A stretch of DNA of 64,000 nucleotides from Palsa-504 sp963787645 (GTDB lineage Bacteria > Actinomycetota > Actinomycetes > Streptosporangiales > Streptosporangiaceae). The notes beneath the pieces were generated by a model, which had not been told where the DNA came from, did no database searches, and was given only the letters and a program-made list of their open reading frames with translations. Positions 43,689 to 52,102 of this stretch are shown piece after piece. Made by a program: the position numbers and the translations under genes. The stretch lies in contig CAWBDS010000009.1 in NCBI GenBank assembly GCA_963787645.1, forward strand, positions 310,001 to 374,000, written 5' to 3'. How positions within the stretch are numbered: position 1 is the first letter of the stretch; each line of letters opens with the position of its first letter.

Positions 43689-44441
43689 ATGCCCGCCGGC
43701 TTTTCTGGTCCCAATGGCTTCGCACGTGACCTGTTCGGTCCGCTGCCCGCGCGCTACGACCGCCTGGAAGCGATCTTGTCCTTCGGGCAGAACGGACGGT
43801 GGCGTTCGGCCATGGTCGACCGGGTGCTGCCGGCCGCCGGAAATGGGCCCGGAAATGAGCACGGCGTGATCCTCGACGTCGCGTCGGGCACCGCCGGGGT
43901 GGCGCTGCAGCTCGAGCGGCGCGGCGGGGTCAAGGTGGTGGGCGTGGACCTGACCGAGGCGATGCTGCGGGAGGGCGGCCGGCGGGTGACGGCGGCCGGG
44001 AAGCGGAACCGGATCGGGCTGGCGGTGGGGCGGGCCGAGCAGCTGCCCTTCCCCGACGCGCACTTCGACGCGCTGACCTTCACCTACCTGCTCCGGTACG
44101 TCCGGGATCCGCAGGCCACGCTGGGCGAGCTGGCCCGGGTGCTCAAGCCCGGCGCGATGATGGCCAGCCTGGAATTCGCGGTCCCGGCCGGCCCGGTGTG
44201 GGGACCGGCCTGGTGGGCGTACACCCGGACGCTGCTGCCGGCTGGCGGCCTGCTGCTGGGCGGGCCGCAGTGGTACCGGGTGGGGCGCTTCCTGGGCCCG
44301 AACATCTCCGGCTACTACCGCAGGTATCCGGTCCCGTGGACGGTCCAGGCCTGGCAGAAGGCGGGGTTCACCGAGGTGGGTACGCGCGTTATGAGCCTGG
44401 GCGGCGGTCTGGTCATGTGGGGTAAGCGTGCCGGCAGGTGA
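43689..44441 (+). CDS. Class I SAM-dependent methyltransferase, UbiE/MenG-like
   Basis: 250 residues from ATG 43689, with GGGAG eight bases upstream (a GTG at 43614 is less likely). SAM motif I VILDVASGTAGVALQLE, motif II VVGVDLTEAML, GRAEQLPFPDAHFDALTFTY and ELARVLKPGAMMASLEFAVP resemble demethylmenaquinone methyltransferases. Overlaps the next gene, a UbiA-like membrane protein, by 14 bp. The pair suggests isoprenoid-quinone or other lipid modification; substrate open. Confidence 0.88.
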   Translation: MPAGFSGPNGFARDLFGPLPARYDRLEAILSFGQNGRWRSAMVDRVLPAAGNGPGNEHGVILDVASGTAGVALQLERRGGVKVVGVDLTEAMLREGGRRVTAAGKRNRIGLAVGRAEQLPFPDAHFDALTFTYLLRYVRDPQATLGELARVLKPGAMMASLEFAVPAGPVWGPAWWAYTRTLLPAGGLLLGGPQWYRVGRFLGPNISGYYRRYPVPWTVQAWQKAGFTEVGTRVMSLGGGLVMWGKRAGR

Positions 44442-45174
44442 CGACGATCCGGCCGCTCGGCCGGCCTACTACGCGGCGCGTTCGGGGGGATGGCGGGACT
44501 GGTGGACGCTGCTGCATCCGCCGTACACGGCCTGGCACCTGTCTTACGCGGTGATCGGCGCCGCGCTCGCGCCGCGGGTGCAGACCAGCCGGCTGATCGC
44601 CACCGTGCTGGCGTTCTTCCTGGCCGTGGGGCTGGCCGCGCACGCCCTGGACGAACTGCGCGGCCGGCCGCTGCGGACCCGGATCCCGTCGGCGGCCCTG
44701 GTCGCGACCGTCGCCGTGGGGCTGGCCGGGGCGCTGGCCCTGGGCGTGGCCGGGGTGTACCAGGTGGGCTGGACCCTGATCCCGTTCATGGTGGCAGGCC
44801 CGGTGCTGGTCATCGCGTACAACGCCGAGCTGTTCGGCGGCACGATGCACACCGACTTCGGGTTCGCCGCCGCGTGGGGGGCGTTCCCGGTGCTGACCGC
44901 GTACGTGGCCCAGACCGGATCGCTGGCCGTGGCCCCGGTGCTGGCCGCGATCGGCGCGTTCGCGCTGTCCGCGGCCCAGCGGCGGCTGAGCACGCCGGCC
45001 CGGAACATCCGGCGCCGGGCGGTACGGATCCAGGGCAGCATCACCTTCGGCGACGGCCGGGTCGAGCCGATCACCGCGGACGGCCTGCTCACACCGCTGG
45101 AGCAGGCCCTGCGCGCCGCGTCATGGGCCATCGTCCTGCTGGCCGCCGCCCTGGCCGTGGCCAAGCTGAGCTGA
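44428..45174 (+). CDS. UbiA-like integral membrane protein lacking canonical Asp motif
   Basis: 248 residues, about seven helices. LLHPPYTAWHLSYAVIGAAL near the start and AAHALDELRGRPLRTRIPSA look like a UbiA prenyltransferase fold where the NDxxDxxxD magnesium motif is reduced to HALDELRGR. Whether it keeps transferase activity is doubtful. GTG 44428 lies inside the methyltransferase gene (other frame). The C-terminal 54 bp overlap the convergent soxR gene. Confidence 0.75.
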   Translation: MPAGDDDPAARPAYYAARSGGWRDWWTLLHPPYTAWHLSYAVIGAALAPRVQTSRLIATVLAFFLAVGLAAHALDELRGRPLRTRIPSAALVATVAVGLAGALALGVAGVYQVGWTLIPFMVAGPVLVIAYNAELFGGTMHTDFGFAAAWGAFPVLTAYVAQTGSLAVAPVLAAIGAFALSAAQRRLSTPARNIRRRAVRIQGSITFGDGRVEPITADGLLTPLEQALRAASWAIVLLAAALAVAKLS

Positions 45175-45618
45175 CAGCCTGCGCGCTCCGGCGCCCGAGG
45201 CGCCGAGCAGGTCATCGGGGTTAGCCAGCTGGCAGTCGGTCAGCGACAGGCACCCGCAGCCGATGCACCCGGTCAGGCGGTTCCGCAGATCCTGCAGCGC
45301 GCTGATCCGCTCGTCGAGATCGCGGCACCAGGCCGCGGACAGCCGGGCCCAGTCCCGCGCGGTGGGCGTGCGGCGCTCGGGCAGCGTGTCCAGGGCAGCC
45401 TTAATCTGGGCCAGCGGGATGCCGACCCGCTGCGAGGCGCGGATGAACGCCACCCGGCGTAGCATGACCCGCGGGTAGCGGCGCTGGTTACCGGCCGTGC
45501 GGCGGGCCGAGATCAGGCCGCGGGCCTCGTAGAAGTGCAGCGCGGAGACGGTCACGCCGCTGCGCGCGGCCAGCTGGCCGACGGTGATCTCGCGTGACGC
45601 TGAGGGAAGCTGGGTCAT
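45121..45618 (-). CDS. soxR: Redox-sensing MerR-family regulator SoxR
   Basis: 165 residues from ATG 45618 (GAGG eight bases upstream). MerR winged helix (ITVGQLAARSGVTVSALHFY, EARGLISARRTAGNQRRYPR), long dimer helix, and the [2Fe-2S] cysteines in CIGCGCLSLTDC, spaced C-x2-C-x-C-x5-C as in SoxR. In actinomycetes SoxR responds to redox-active secondary metabolites. A perfect sox box lies 25–42 bp upstream. The tail past GAGARRLS is longer than usual and overlaps the neighbouring gene. Confidence 0.95.
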   Translation of the reverse strand: MTQLPSASREITVGQLAARSGVTVSALHFYEARGLISARRTAGNQRRYPRVMLRRVAFIRASQRVGIPLAQIKAALDTLPERRTPTARDWARLSAAWCRDLDERISALQDLRNRLTGCIGCGCLSLTDCQLANPDDLLGASGAGARRLSAQLGHGQGGGQQDDGP

Positions 45619-45642
45619 CGCCGGACCTCGCCATCCGCCGAA

Positions 45643-45660
45643 CCTCAACGAGGCTTGAGG
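45643..45660. promoter_or_regulatory. SoxR operator (sox box)
   Basis: CCTCAACGAGGCTTGAGG is a perfect dyad of CCTCAA-N6-TTGAGG, the SoxR recognition sequence. It lies upstream of soxR, so autoregulation or control of a divergent promoter toward the 45821 gene is possible. Confidence 0.9.
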
Positions 45661-45820
45661 TCCTCACTCTAGCAGTGGCACACTTCGGTGAATTACCTCA
45701 ACCGGGCATAAACATTACTTTTAAGGATTAAGGTGAGTCATCGGAACTCCTGTCTGAACGTGCCGAGCATGGCCCATAATTGACAAGAGCGCAGCCAGTG
45801 ATGCCATCAGGAGACAGCAC

Positions 45821-48199
45821 ATGACATCGGGCATGTCGGCGAAGGGCAGCGCTCTCGGGACGAGCGTCCCCGAGAGCGGTGTCCCGTCGAAGCGCGCCCC
45901 GGCTCCGCGTACCCCCGAAGGCGCAGGTAATGGCGCCCGGCGCGGACACGCGACGGCCATCGGCAGCGACTCCCCGGAGGTCGGCATCGGCGAAACCGAC
46001 GGGGCCTTCCCCGGGAGCATGGGCACCGAGAGCGTGCCGCCCGCGCTGTCCTCGTCGGTTCGCACCCTCATTCTCGGGATCGATTACGACGGCCGCATTG
46101 TGCAGTATGACCGCAACGCGCCGCGGATTCTGGCCCGCGAGCCCGAGGAACTGCTCGGCGCACAGCTGAGCGACCTGACCATCCGCAGCACCGCGGGCCA
46201 TGCGAACGCGGGCCGCCAGACCGATGGCGTGGCCGCGGTCGGCGGGCTGCTGGAGGCGATCCGGTCCGACCGCGAGGGCAGCGCGATGCTGACCATCGAG
46301 ACCGGTGACGGGCACCCGTCCGAGGCGGTGGTGACCGTCCACCCGATGCGGGCCGGCGGCACCAGCCTGGCCGCGCTGGCCCTGCTGCGTATCCCGGTGC
46401 CGCGGGCCGAGCGGTTCGTCGATCCCGCGGTCATGCGCAAGCAGATGCTGGACGACACGTTCACCCGGATCGGCGACACGCTCGACATCGACCACCTGGC
46501 GCGCGAGCTGATCGACGCGCTCGTCCCGCACTTCTGCAACGCGGCCGACCTGCTGCTGCTCGAGAGCCTGATGGGCAACGACGAGTTGCCTTCGGACGGG
46601 CCGGAGGGCAAGCTGCCGCTGCGCCGGATCGCGCTGTCCCACGACCGGAAGGACCCGGCCTGGGAGGCGGCGTTCCCGACCGGCGAGATCCTGCGCTACC
46701 CCGCGCAGACGCCGTACTACAACTGCATGGACACGGCCCGGCCGGTGCTCGAGACGACGATCAGCGAAAGCCAGGCGAGCAAGATCGCTAAGGCCTGGCG
46801 GCGCAAGCCGGTGGGCAAGCTGCTGTCCGGCGCGTCCATGCTGATGCTGCCGCTGGTGGCCCGGGGCACCATGCTGGGCTTCTTCGCCTGCACCAGGCAG
46901 GAGGGGTTCCGGCGGTTCGACGCGTACGACATGGACATCGGCATGGACTTCGCGTCCCGGGCCTCGGTGTTCATCGACAACGCCCGCCGGTACAGCCGGG
47001 AGCACGCGACCGCGCTGACCCTGCAGCGCAGCATGCTGCCGACCGGCCTGTCGTTCCCGTCCTCGGTCGAGGTCCGGCACCGCTACCTGCCCGGCAGCAA
47101 GCTGATCGAGGTGGGCGGGGACTGGTACGAATCCATCGCGCTGCCCGGCGGCCGGGTCGCGCTGGTGGTCGGGGACGTGGCCGGACACGGGGTGCGGGCC
47201 GCGGTGACCATGGGCCGGCTGCGCACCGCCATCCACACCCTGGCCATGCTCGAACTGCCGCCCGCCGAGTCGCTGCAGCAGCTCGACGAGCTCATGCACA
47301 CCCTGGGCGAGCGCGAACCGCACTTCGCCACGTGCGCCTACGCGGTGTACGACGCGGTGAGCGGCGACTGCGAGGTCGCGGTGGCCGGCCACCTGCCGCC
47401 CCTGCTGGTCCGCCCGGACGGCACCAACGAGCTGCTGGACGTGCCCCCGGCGCCGCCGCTGGGCATCGGCGACGGCGAGGTGGAGAGCCGCCAGTTCAAG
47501 ATAGAGGACGGCAGCCTGTTCGTGCTGTACACCGACGGGCTGGTGGAGAACAGGGGCCAGGACATCAGCGACGGGCTGGCCCGGCTGCGCGGCATCTTCG
47601 GCCCCGGCTCGCCGACCCGGCCGCTCGAGGACCTGTGCAAGGCCACCCTGGACGGGGTCTACTCCGACGAACAGCGCGACGACATCGCGGTGCTGATCGC
47701 GCGGCTGAACCGGCTGGACCCGGGGAACCACGCCTCGTGGACCTACTCGCCCAAGCTGACCGCGGTGCGGGAGGCGCGGGCGGCGATCGCCGAGCCGATG
47801 AAGCGCTGGGGTCTGGAGGACCTGATCCCCACGACCGAGCTGCTGGTCTCCGAGCTGGTCACCAACGCGGTCCGGTACTCCCGCGGCGACGTCACCCTGC
47901 GCCTGGTCAACGAGCGGGCGCTGGTCTGCGAGGTACTGGACAACTCGGCGGCGCTGCCCCGGCTGCGCCCGGCCAACGGCGAGGACGAGAACGGCCGCGG
48001 CCTGCAGGTCGTCCGGCAGCTTTCGCAGCGCTGGGGCGCGCGCCGCACGCCCACCGGCAAGGTCGTGTGGTGCGAGCAGCCGCTGCCCGGTGGCTCCGGT
48101 CCCGAGGCCGACTGGCAGGCAATGCACTTATCGAGGCGCCGCCATGGCCGGAAACGCGCAAATCCGGGAAAGCGGGAAAAGGCCGTTAAGTCTAAATAG
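45821..48199 (+). CDS. RsbU-like serine phosphatase with PAS, GAF, PP2C and HATPase domains
   Basis: 792 residues. A disordered N-terminus (1–75), PAS-like domain (about 80–190: LILGIDYDGRIVQYDRNAPR), GAF (about 205–390), PP2C/SpoIIE phosphatase (about 410–625; metal residues in EVGGDWYES, VVGDVAGHGVRA, YTDGLVEN, RDDIAVLIA), and a GHKL ATPase (about 640–750: SELVTNAVRYS, CEVLDNS, NGRGLQVV). Phosphatase and kinase-like modules in one chain suggest control of an anti-anti-sigma protein in both directions, in response to a GAF/PAS signal. AGGAGA precedes ATG 45821. The C-terminus is lysine/arginine-rich. Confidence 0.93.
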   Translation: MTSGMSAKGSALGTSVPESGVPSKRAPAPRTPEGAGNGARRGHATAIGSDSPEVGIGETDGAFPGSMGTESVPPALSSSVRTLILGIDYDGRIVQYDRNAPRILAREPEELLGAQLSDLTIRSTAGHANAGRQTDGVAAVGGLLEAIRSDREGSAMLTIETGDGHPSEAVVTVHPMRAGGTSLAALALLRIPVPRAERFVDPAVMRKQMLDDTFTRIGDTLDIDHLARELIDALVPHFCNAADLLLLESLMGNDELPSDGPEGKLPLRRIALSHDRKDPAWEAAFPTGEILRYPAQTPYYNCMDTARPVLETTISESQASKIAKAWRRKPVGKLLSGASMLMLPLVARGTMLGFFACTRQEGFRRFDAYDMDIGMDFASRASVFIDNARRYSREHATALTLQRSMLPTGLSFPSSVEVRHRYLPGSKLIEVGGDWYESIALPGGRVALVVGDVAGHGVRAAVTMGRLRTAIHTLAMLELPPAESLQQLDELMHTLGEREPHFATCAYAVYDAVSGDCEVAVAGHLPPLLVRPDGTNELLDVPPAPPLGIGDGEVESRQFKIEDGSLFVLYTDGLVENRGQDISDGLARLRGIFGPGSPTRPLEDLCKATLDGVYSDEQRDDIAVLIARLNRLDPGNHASWTYSPKLTAVREARAAIAEPMKRWGLEDLIPTTELLVSELVTNAVRYSRGDVTLRLVNERALVCEVLDNSAALPRLRPANGEDENGRGLQVVRQLSQRWGARRTPTGKVVWCEQPLPGGSGPEADWQAMHLSRRRHGRKRANPGKREKAVKSK

Positions 48200-48216
48200 T
48201 CCGCAAATGCTGGGCG

Positions 48217-50067
48217 CTATTCGACCGTGACGCTCTTGGCCAGATTCCGGGGCTTGTCGATGTCGCGGCCGAGTTTGGCGGCGATGTGATAGGCGAGCAA
48301 CTGCAGCGGCACATTGAGCAGCAGCGGCTCCAGTTCCGGCTCGCCGCGAGGGACCCGGATGACCGCGTCGGCCAGGGACGGGGGCAGGTCGGCGCTGGTG
48401 ACCGCGATGACCGGGCCGCCGCGCGCCTTGATCTGCTCGATGGTCGAGATATTCTTGGCCAGCAGGTCATCGGCCGGGACCACGACCACGCTCGGCATCA
48501 AGGAGTTGATCAGGGCCAGCGGGCCGTGCTTCAGCTCGGCCGCCTGATAGGCCTCGGCGTGCACGTAGGAGATCTCCTTGAGCTTCTGCGCGCCCTCGCG
48601 GGCCACCGGCCAGCCGCGGACCCGGCCGATGAAGAACATGTGCTCGGCGCCGGCGAACCGCCGGGCGACCTCGGCGACCTGCTCCTCGGCGTCCAGTACG
48701 GTATCGAGCTGGCCGGGCAGCGCGCGCAGGCCGGCTACGATCCGCTGGCCGGAGGCCGCGGACAGGTCGCGGACCCGGCCCAGCAGCAGCGCGAGCATGG
48801 CGAACGAGGCCGCCATGTTGGTCAGCGCCTTGGTCGAGGCGACCGCGATCTCCGGGCCGGCGTGCAGGAAGACCCCGCGGCCGCACTCGCGGCCGATCGC
48901 GCTGCCGACCACGTTGACCGCCCCGATGACCTGGCCGCCCTTACGCCGCAGCTCCTGCACCGCCATCAGCGTGTCCAGCGTCTCGCCGGACTGGCTGACC
49001 GCCACGTACAGCGTGTCCGGATCCACCACCGGGTTGCGGTACCTGAACTCCGAGGCCGGCTCGGCGTCGGACGGGATCCGGGCCAGCTCCTCGACCAGGA
49101 CCGCGCCCATCTGACCCGCGTAGTAGGCCGAGCCGCAGCCCAGGAACTTGACCTGCCTGATCGACCGGAGCTCGCGCGCGTCCAGGTTGATCCCGCCCAG
49201 CCGGGCGGTGGAGAACCGGTCGTCGAGCCGGCCGCGCAGGGCGCGGCGCAGCGCCTCGGGCTGCTCGTGGATCTCCTTGCGCATGAAGTCCTCGTACGAG
49301 CCGAGCTCGTACTCGTCCGCCTCGGTCTCCACGGTGGTGGGCACCTTGCCGCCGGCGGCGCGGCGGCCGCCCTCCTCGGCGGAAACGGCGTCGAGCGAGA
49401 CGACGCGGTAGTCGCTGGCGCGCACCGTGGCCACCTCGGCGTCGTCCAGGTAGACCACCTGCTTGGTGTAGCGGACCAGGGCGGCGACGTCGGAGGCCAC
49501 GAACATCTCGGACGCGCCGATGCCGAGCACGATCGGGCTGCCGTTGCGGGCCACCACGAGCTCGTCCGGGTTCTGGGTGTCCAGGACGACCAGGCCGTAG
49601 GTGCCGTCCACGTGGCGCAGCACCCGGCGCACCGCATCCTCCAGGCTGACCTCGGCGGTGGCCTCGGCGGCGATCATGTGGGCCAGGGCTTCGGTGTCGG
49701 TGTCGCTGACCAGCGTGACGCCGCGGCTGACCAGCGCGGCGCGGAGCGGCTCGGCGTTCTCGATGATGCCGTTGTGCACGACCGCGATGCGGCCGGCCGA
49801 GTCGGTGTGCGGGTGCGCGTTGACGTCGGTCGGCTCGCCGTGGGTGGCCCACCGGGTGTGGCCGATGCCGACGGTCGCCTTGGCCCGGTCGTTGACCCGG
49901 TCCCGCAGGTCCTGGACCCGGCCCGCGGTCTTGGTGATCTGCAGCTTGTTCCGGTAGATCACGGCCAGGCCGGCCGAGTCGTAACCCCGGTACTCCAGGC
50001 TGCGCAGGCCCTCGAGCAGGACCGGAATGGCATCTCTGCGGCCGATGTAACCGACGATTCCGCACAC
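48217..50067 (-). CDS. glmS: Glutamine–fructose-6-phosphate aminotransferase
   Basis: 616 residues from GTG 50067 with AGGAGA six bases upstream; the second residue Cys (MCGIVGYIGRRDA) is the N-terminal nucleophile of the glutaminase domain (1–240). Two SIS domains follow (about 290–600) with FLGCGSAYYAGQ, VSQSGETLDTLMA and the C-terminal LAKSVTVE. Makes glucosamine-6-phosphate for peptidoglycan. A 91-residue protein gene lies 29 bp upstream on the same strand. Confidence 0.97.
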   Translation of the reverse strand: MCGIVGYIGRRDAIPVLLEGLRSLEYRGYDSAGLAVIYRNKLQITKTAGRVQDLRDRVNDRAKATVGIGHTRWATHGEPTDVNAHPHTDSAGRIAVVHNGIIENAEPLRAALVSRGVTLVSDTDTEALAHMIAAEATAEVSLEDAVRRVLRHVDGTYGLVVLDTQNPDELVVARNGSPIVLGIGASEMFVASDVAALVRYTKQVVYLDDAEVATVRASDYRVVSLDAVSAEEGGRRAAGGKVPTTVETEADEYELGSYEDFMRKEIHEQPEALRRALRGRLDDRFSTARLGGINLDARELRSIRQVKFLGCGSAYYAGQMGAVLVEELARIPSDAEPASEFRYRNPVVDPDTLYVAVSQSGETLDTLMAVQELRRKGGQVIGAVNVVGSAIGRECGRGVFLHAGPEIAVASTKALTNMAASFAMLALLLGRVRDLSAASGQRIVAGLRALPGQLDTVLDAEEQVAEVARRFAGAEHMFFIGRVRGWPVAREGAQKLKEISYVHAEAYQAAELKHGPLALINSLMPSVVVVPADDLLAKNISTIEQIKARGGPVIAVTSADLPPSLADAVIRVPRGEPELEPLLLNVPLQLLAYHIAAKLGRDIDKPRNLAKSVTVE

Positions 50068-50096
50068 GCAGGCTCTCCTGTTCGGCTGATATGGGG

Positions 50097-50372
50097 CTAT
50101 CCGTAGACCAGCCGCCGGAGCTGGCGCTCCGACAGGCCGGGCGCGGCGAACCGGCGCTGGCTGAGCTCGGCCGCGATCACCGGCCAGATCTCGTCGTTCT
50201 TGTGCTGGCCGCGCTGCAGTTCGGTGTGCCGCCTGCGGACGAACTCCTCGACGGTCTCACCGAAGTACGTGGTGACGTCCGCGACGACGCGTACCGTAGT
50301 GGACTGCGGCAGGCCGGTAGAGGCGGCCAGATAGCGCGCGAGGTCCTGCGGGAACGAGTCAGGCACGCACAC
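50097..50372 (-). CDS. Conserved small protein upstream of glmS
   Basis: 91 residues from GTG 50372 (or GTG 50366). Predicted helical, with charged stretches (VEEFVRRRHTELQRGQHKND, LSQRRFAAPGLSERQLRRLV). No signal peptide or membrane helix. It is probably co-transcribed with glmS. Family not recognised. Confidence 0.7.
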   Translation of the reverse strand: MCVPDSFPQDLARYLAASTGLPQSTTVRVVADVTTYFGETVEEFVRRRHTELQRGQHKNDEIWPVIAAELSQRRFAAPGLSERQLRRLVYG

Positions 50373-50466
50373 TTTTTACGCGCCGAGGGCCCGTTTAGGC
50401 AAGTTTCCTGCCCGGAATCGGGCAGGATTGGCCGGAAGTGACGGGCCCAGACATGAAAGGCAGATC

Positions 50467-51753
50467 CTAGGAAGCCGTAGAGGCGGGGATGACGTGGGTG
50501 CGGTTGCGGCCGGTTTCCTTGGCGTAGTACAGGGCCGCGTCGGCCGCGGCGAGCATGTCGGTGAGCTCGCGGGTAGCTCCGTCCAGGGAGGCGACGCCGA
50601 CCGAGATCGTGACCCGGACGGCCGGGCCGGAGTCGGGGTCGTCGCCGACCGGCACGGACATCTCGGCGATGTGCGCCCGCAGCCGCTCGGCGACGTTCAG
50701 CGCGTCCACCTCGCGGGCGTGCGGCAGCAAGATCGCGAACTCCTCGCCGCCGAACCGCCCGGCCACGTCGTAGTTGCGCAGCTGGCTCTGCAGCGCGTCG
50801 GTGACCGCGCGCAGCGTCTTGTCGCCCACCAGATGGCCGTAGGTGTCGTTGACCGCCTTGAAGTGGTCGATGTCGACCAGGGCCACGGCCAGCGGCGTGC
50901 CGGTGCGGACCGCGCGGGAGATCTCCACCGACGCCTCCCGCTCCCAGGTCGAGGCGTTGAGCAGACCGGTCTTGGTGTCGACCCGGGACTGGGCGAGCAG
51001 TTCGGCGTGCATCATGAACCGCCGGACCAGGAGCACGGTGGGCACGGCGACCACGGCCAGCGCCGGCTGGACCGCGACGACCAGGGTGATCAGCACACCG
51101 AGGTCGAACTCGGCGAAGTCACCCTGCAGGGCCTCCCGGTCGAAGGCCATCTCGCGCAGCGATACGGTGCGGTCGCTCAGCTTGATCCCGCCCATGACCA
51201 GCGCCTGGTGACCGCGTCCGGCGATCAGCTCGCACACGCCCACGGCCACGGCAAAGGTCAGGGCGTGGGTGCCGGTGCCGATCGTCCCGCCGGCGAAGCT
51301 GACCGGGAACGCGCGGAACACCAGGGACGCGGCGCCGTAGGCCAGGGCGATGGAGGCGATCGAGAACACGCGGCGGTAGACCACGCCCTTGTACACCCGC
51401 AGCAGGGTCAGGATCTGCAGCGGGATCGGGGTGAGCATGGCGTAGATGGGCGGCAGCAAGATCGCGACCGGCAGCACCCACACGGTGAGGAAGTCCCGGG
51501 TGATGCCGCCGGGGATGAAGGCGATCCGGGGCGTGGCCGCCACCGAGACCATGGCGCAGCCCAGCAGCAGCAGGAACTTGCCCAGGTCGGTGGCGCGCCA
51601 GGTGGTCTGCGAGGAGGCGTAGCAGGCCAGGCCGATGGCCAGCAGCGGCACGAACCCCACGTAGAGGCGCAGGTCCCAGGGCGTCTGCCACCAGGCCCAC
51701 TTCCGCACGTCAGCGCCCGCCAGCACGCGACGCGTGACGGACGAGGCTTCCAT
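50467..51753 (-). CDS. Membrane diguanylate cyclase (GGDEF)
   Basis: 428 residues. Seven or eight membrane helices in residues about 25–255, then a GGDEF domain (about 262–425): DTKTGLLNASTWERE, LVDIDHFKAVNDTYGHLVGD, active site GRFGGEEFAILLP. The product-inhibition I-site RNYD lies five residues before GGEEF, so feedback by c-di-GMP is expected. No EAL domain. The membrane part resembles a MASE-like sensor but is not assigned. Confidence 0.93.
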   Translation of the reverse strand: MEASSVTRRVLAGADVRKWAWWQTPWDLRLYVGFVPLLAIGLACYASSQTTWRATDLGKFLLLLGCAMVSVAATPRIAFIPGGITRDFLTVWVLPVAILLPPIYAMLTPIPLQILTLLRVYKGVVYRRVFSIASIALAYGAASLVFRAFPVSFAGGTIGTGTHALTFAVAVGVCELIAGRGHQALVMGGIKLSDRTVSLREMAFDREALQGDFAEFDLGVLITLVVAVQPALAVVAVPTVLLVRRFMMHAELLAQSRVDTKTGLLNASTWEREASVEISRAVRTGTPLAVALVDIDHFKAVNDTYGHLVGDKTLRAVTDALQSQLRNYDVAGRFGGEEFAILLPHAREVDALNVAERLRAHIAEMSVPVGDDPDSGPAVRVTISVGVASLDGATRELTDMLAAADAALYYAKETGRNRTHVIPASTAS

Positions 51754-52102
51754 GGTCCACCGTTCCTGCTGGGACGCCGCTGGTACCTGTCTAGTCGGAC
51801 GCTCACCGTAAAGGACTAGCTCCGTATAGCTACCTTAACTCATCCGGGCCATCTTATGCACTATTGCGTCTGATTCCCCGACATCACGGGATAAAGAGGC
51901 GCTAAATGGTGATTGACGAGCCACGATTACCCCGCGTTGCATTCGCCGGGAGCCGTCACGTGACCGCATATGACCGCCGGAGGGAGGGGCAGGCACATGC
52001 GTATCAACTGGGTCTGAGCCCGTCAGATCACCCGGCCCCGAACGAGCCGAAAGGAACCCGCAATGCGCGACACGTGGACTTGATCCGGTCCGCAGCCGGC
52101 CG
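51754..52102. other. Intergenic region upstream of the diguanylate cyclase
   Basis: 349 bp. No gene or convincing riboswitch; specifically no c-di-GMP-I aptamer-like core was seen. Only short weak repeats. Confidence 0.55.

Noticed and set aside
45728..48127. 799-codon open frame on the minus strand
   Set aside because: Antisense to the PAS-GAF-PP2C gene, whose domains are clear; composition is typical of a shadow.
48286..50106. 606-codon open frame on the plus strand
   Set aside because: Antisense to glmS, which is complete and well supported.
51754..52102. c-di-GMP riboswitch ahead of the diguanylate cyclase
   Set aside because: No recognisable aptamer core or terminator was seen.
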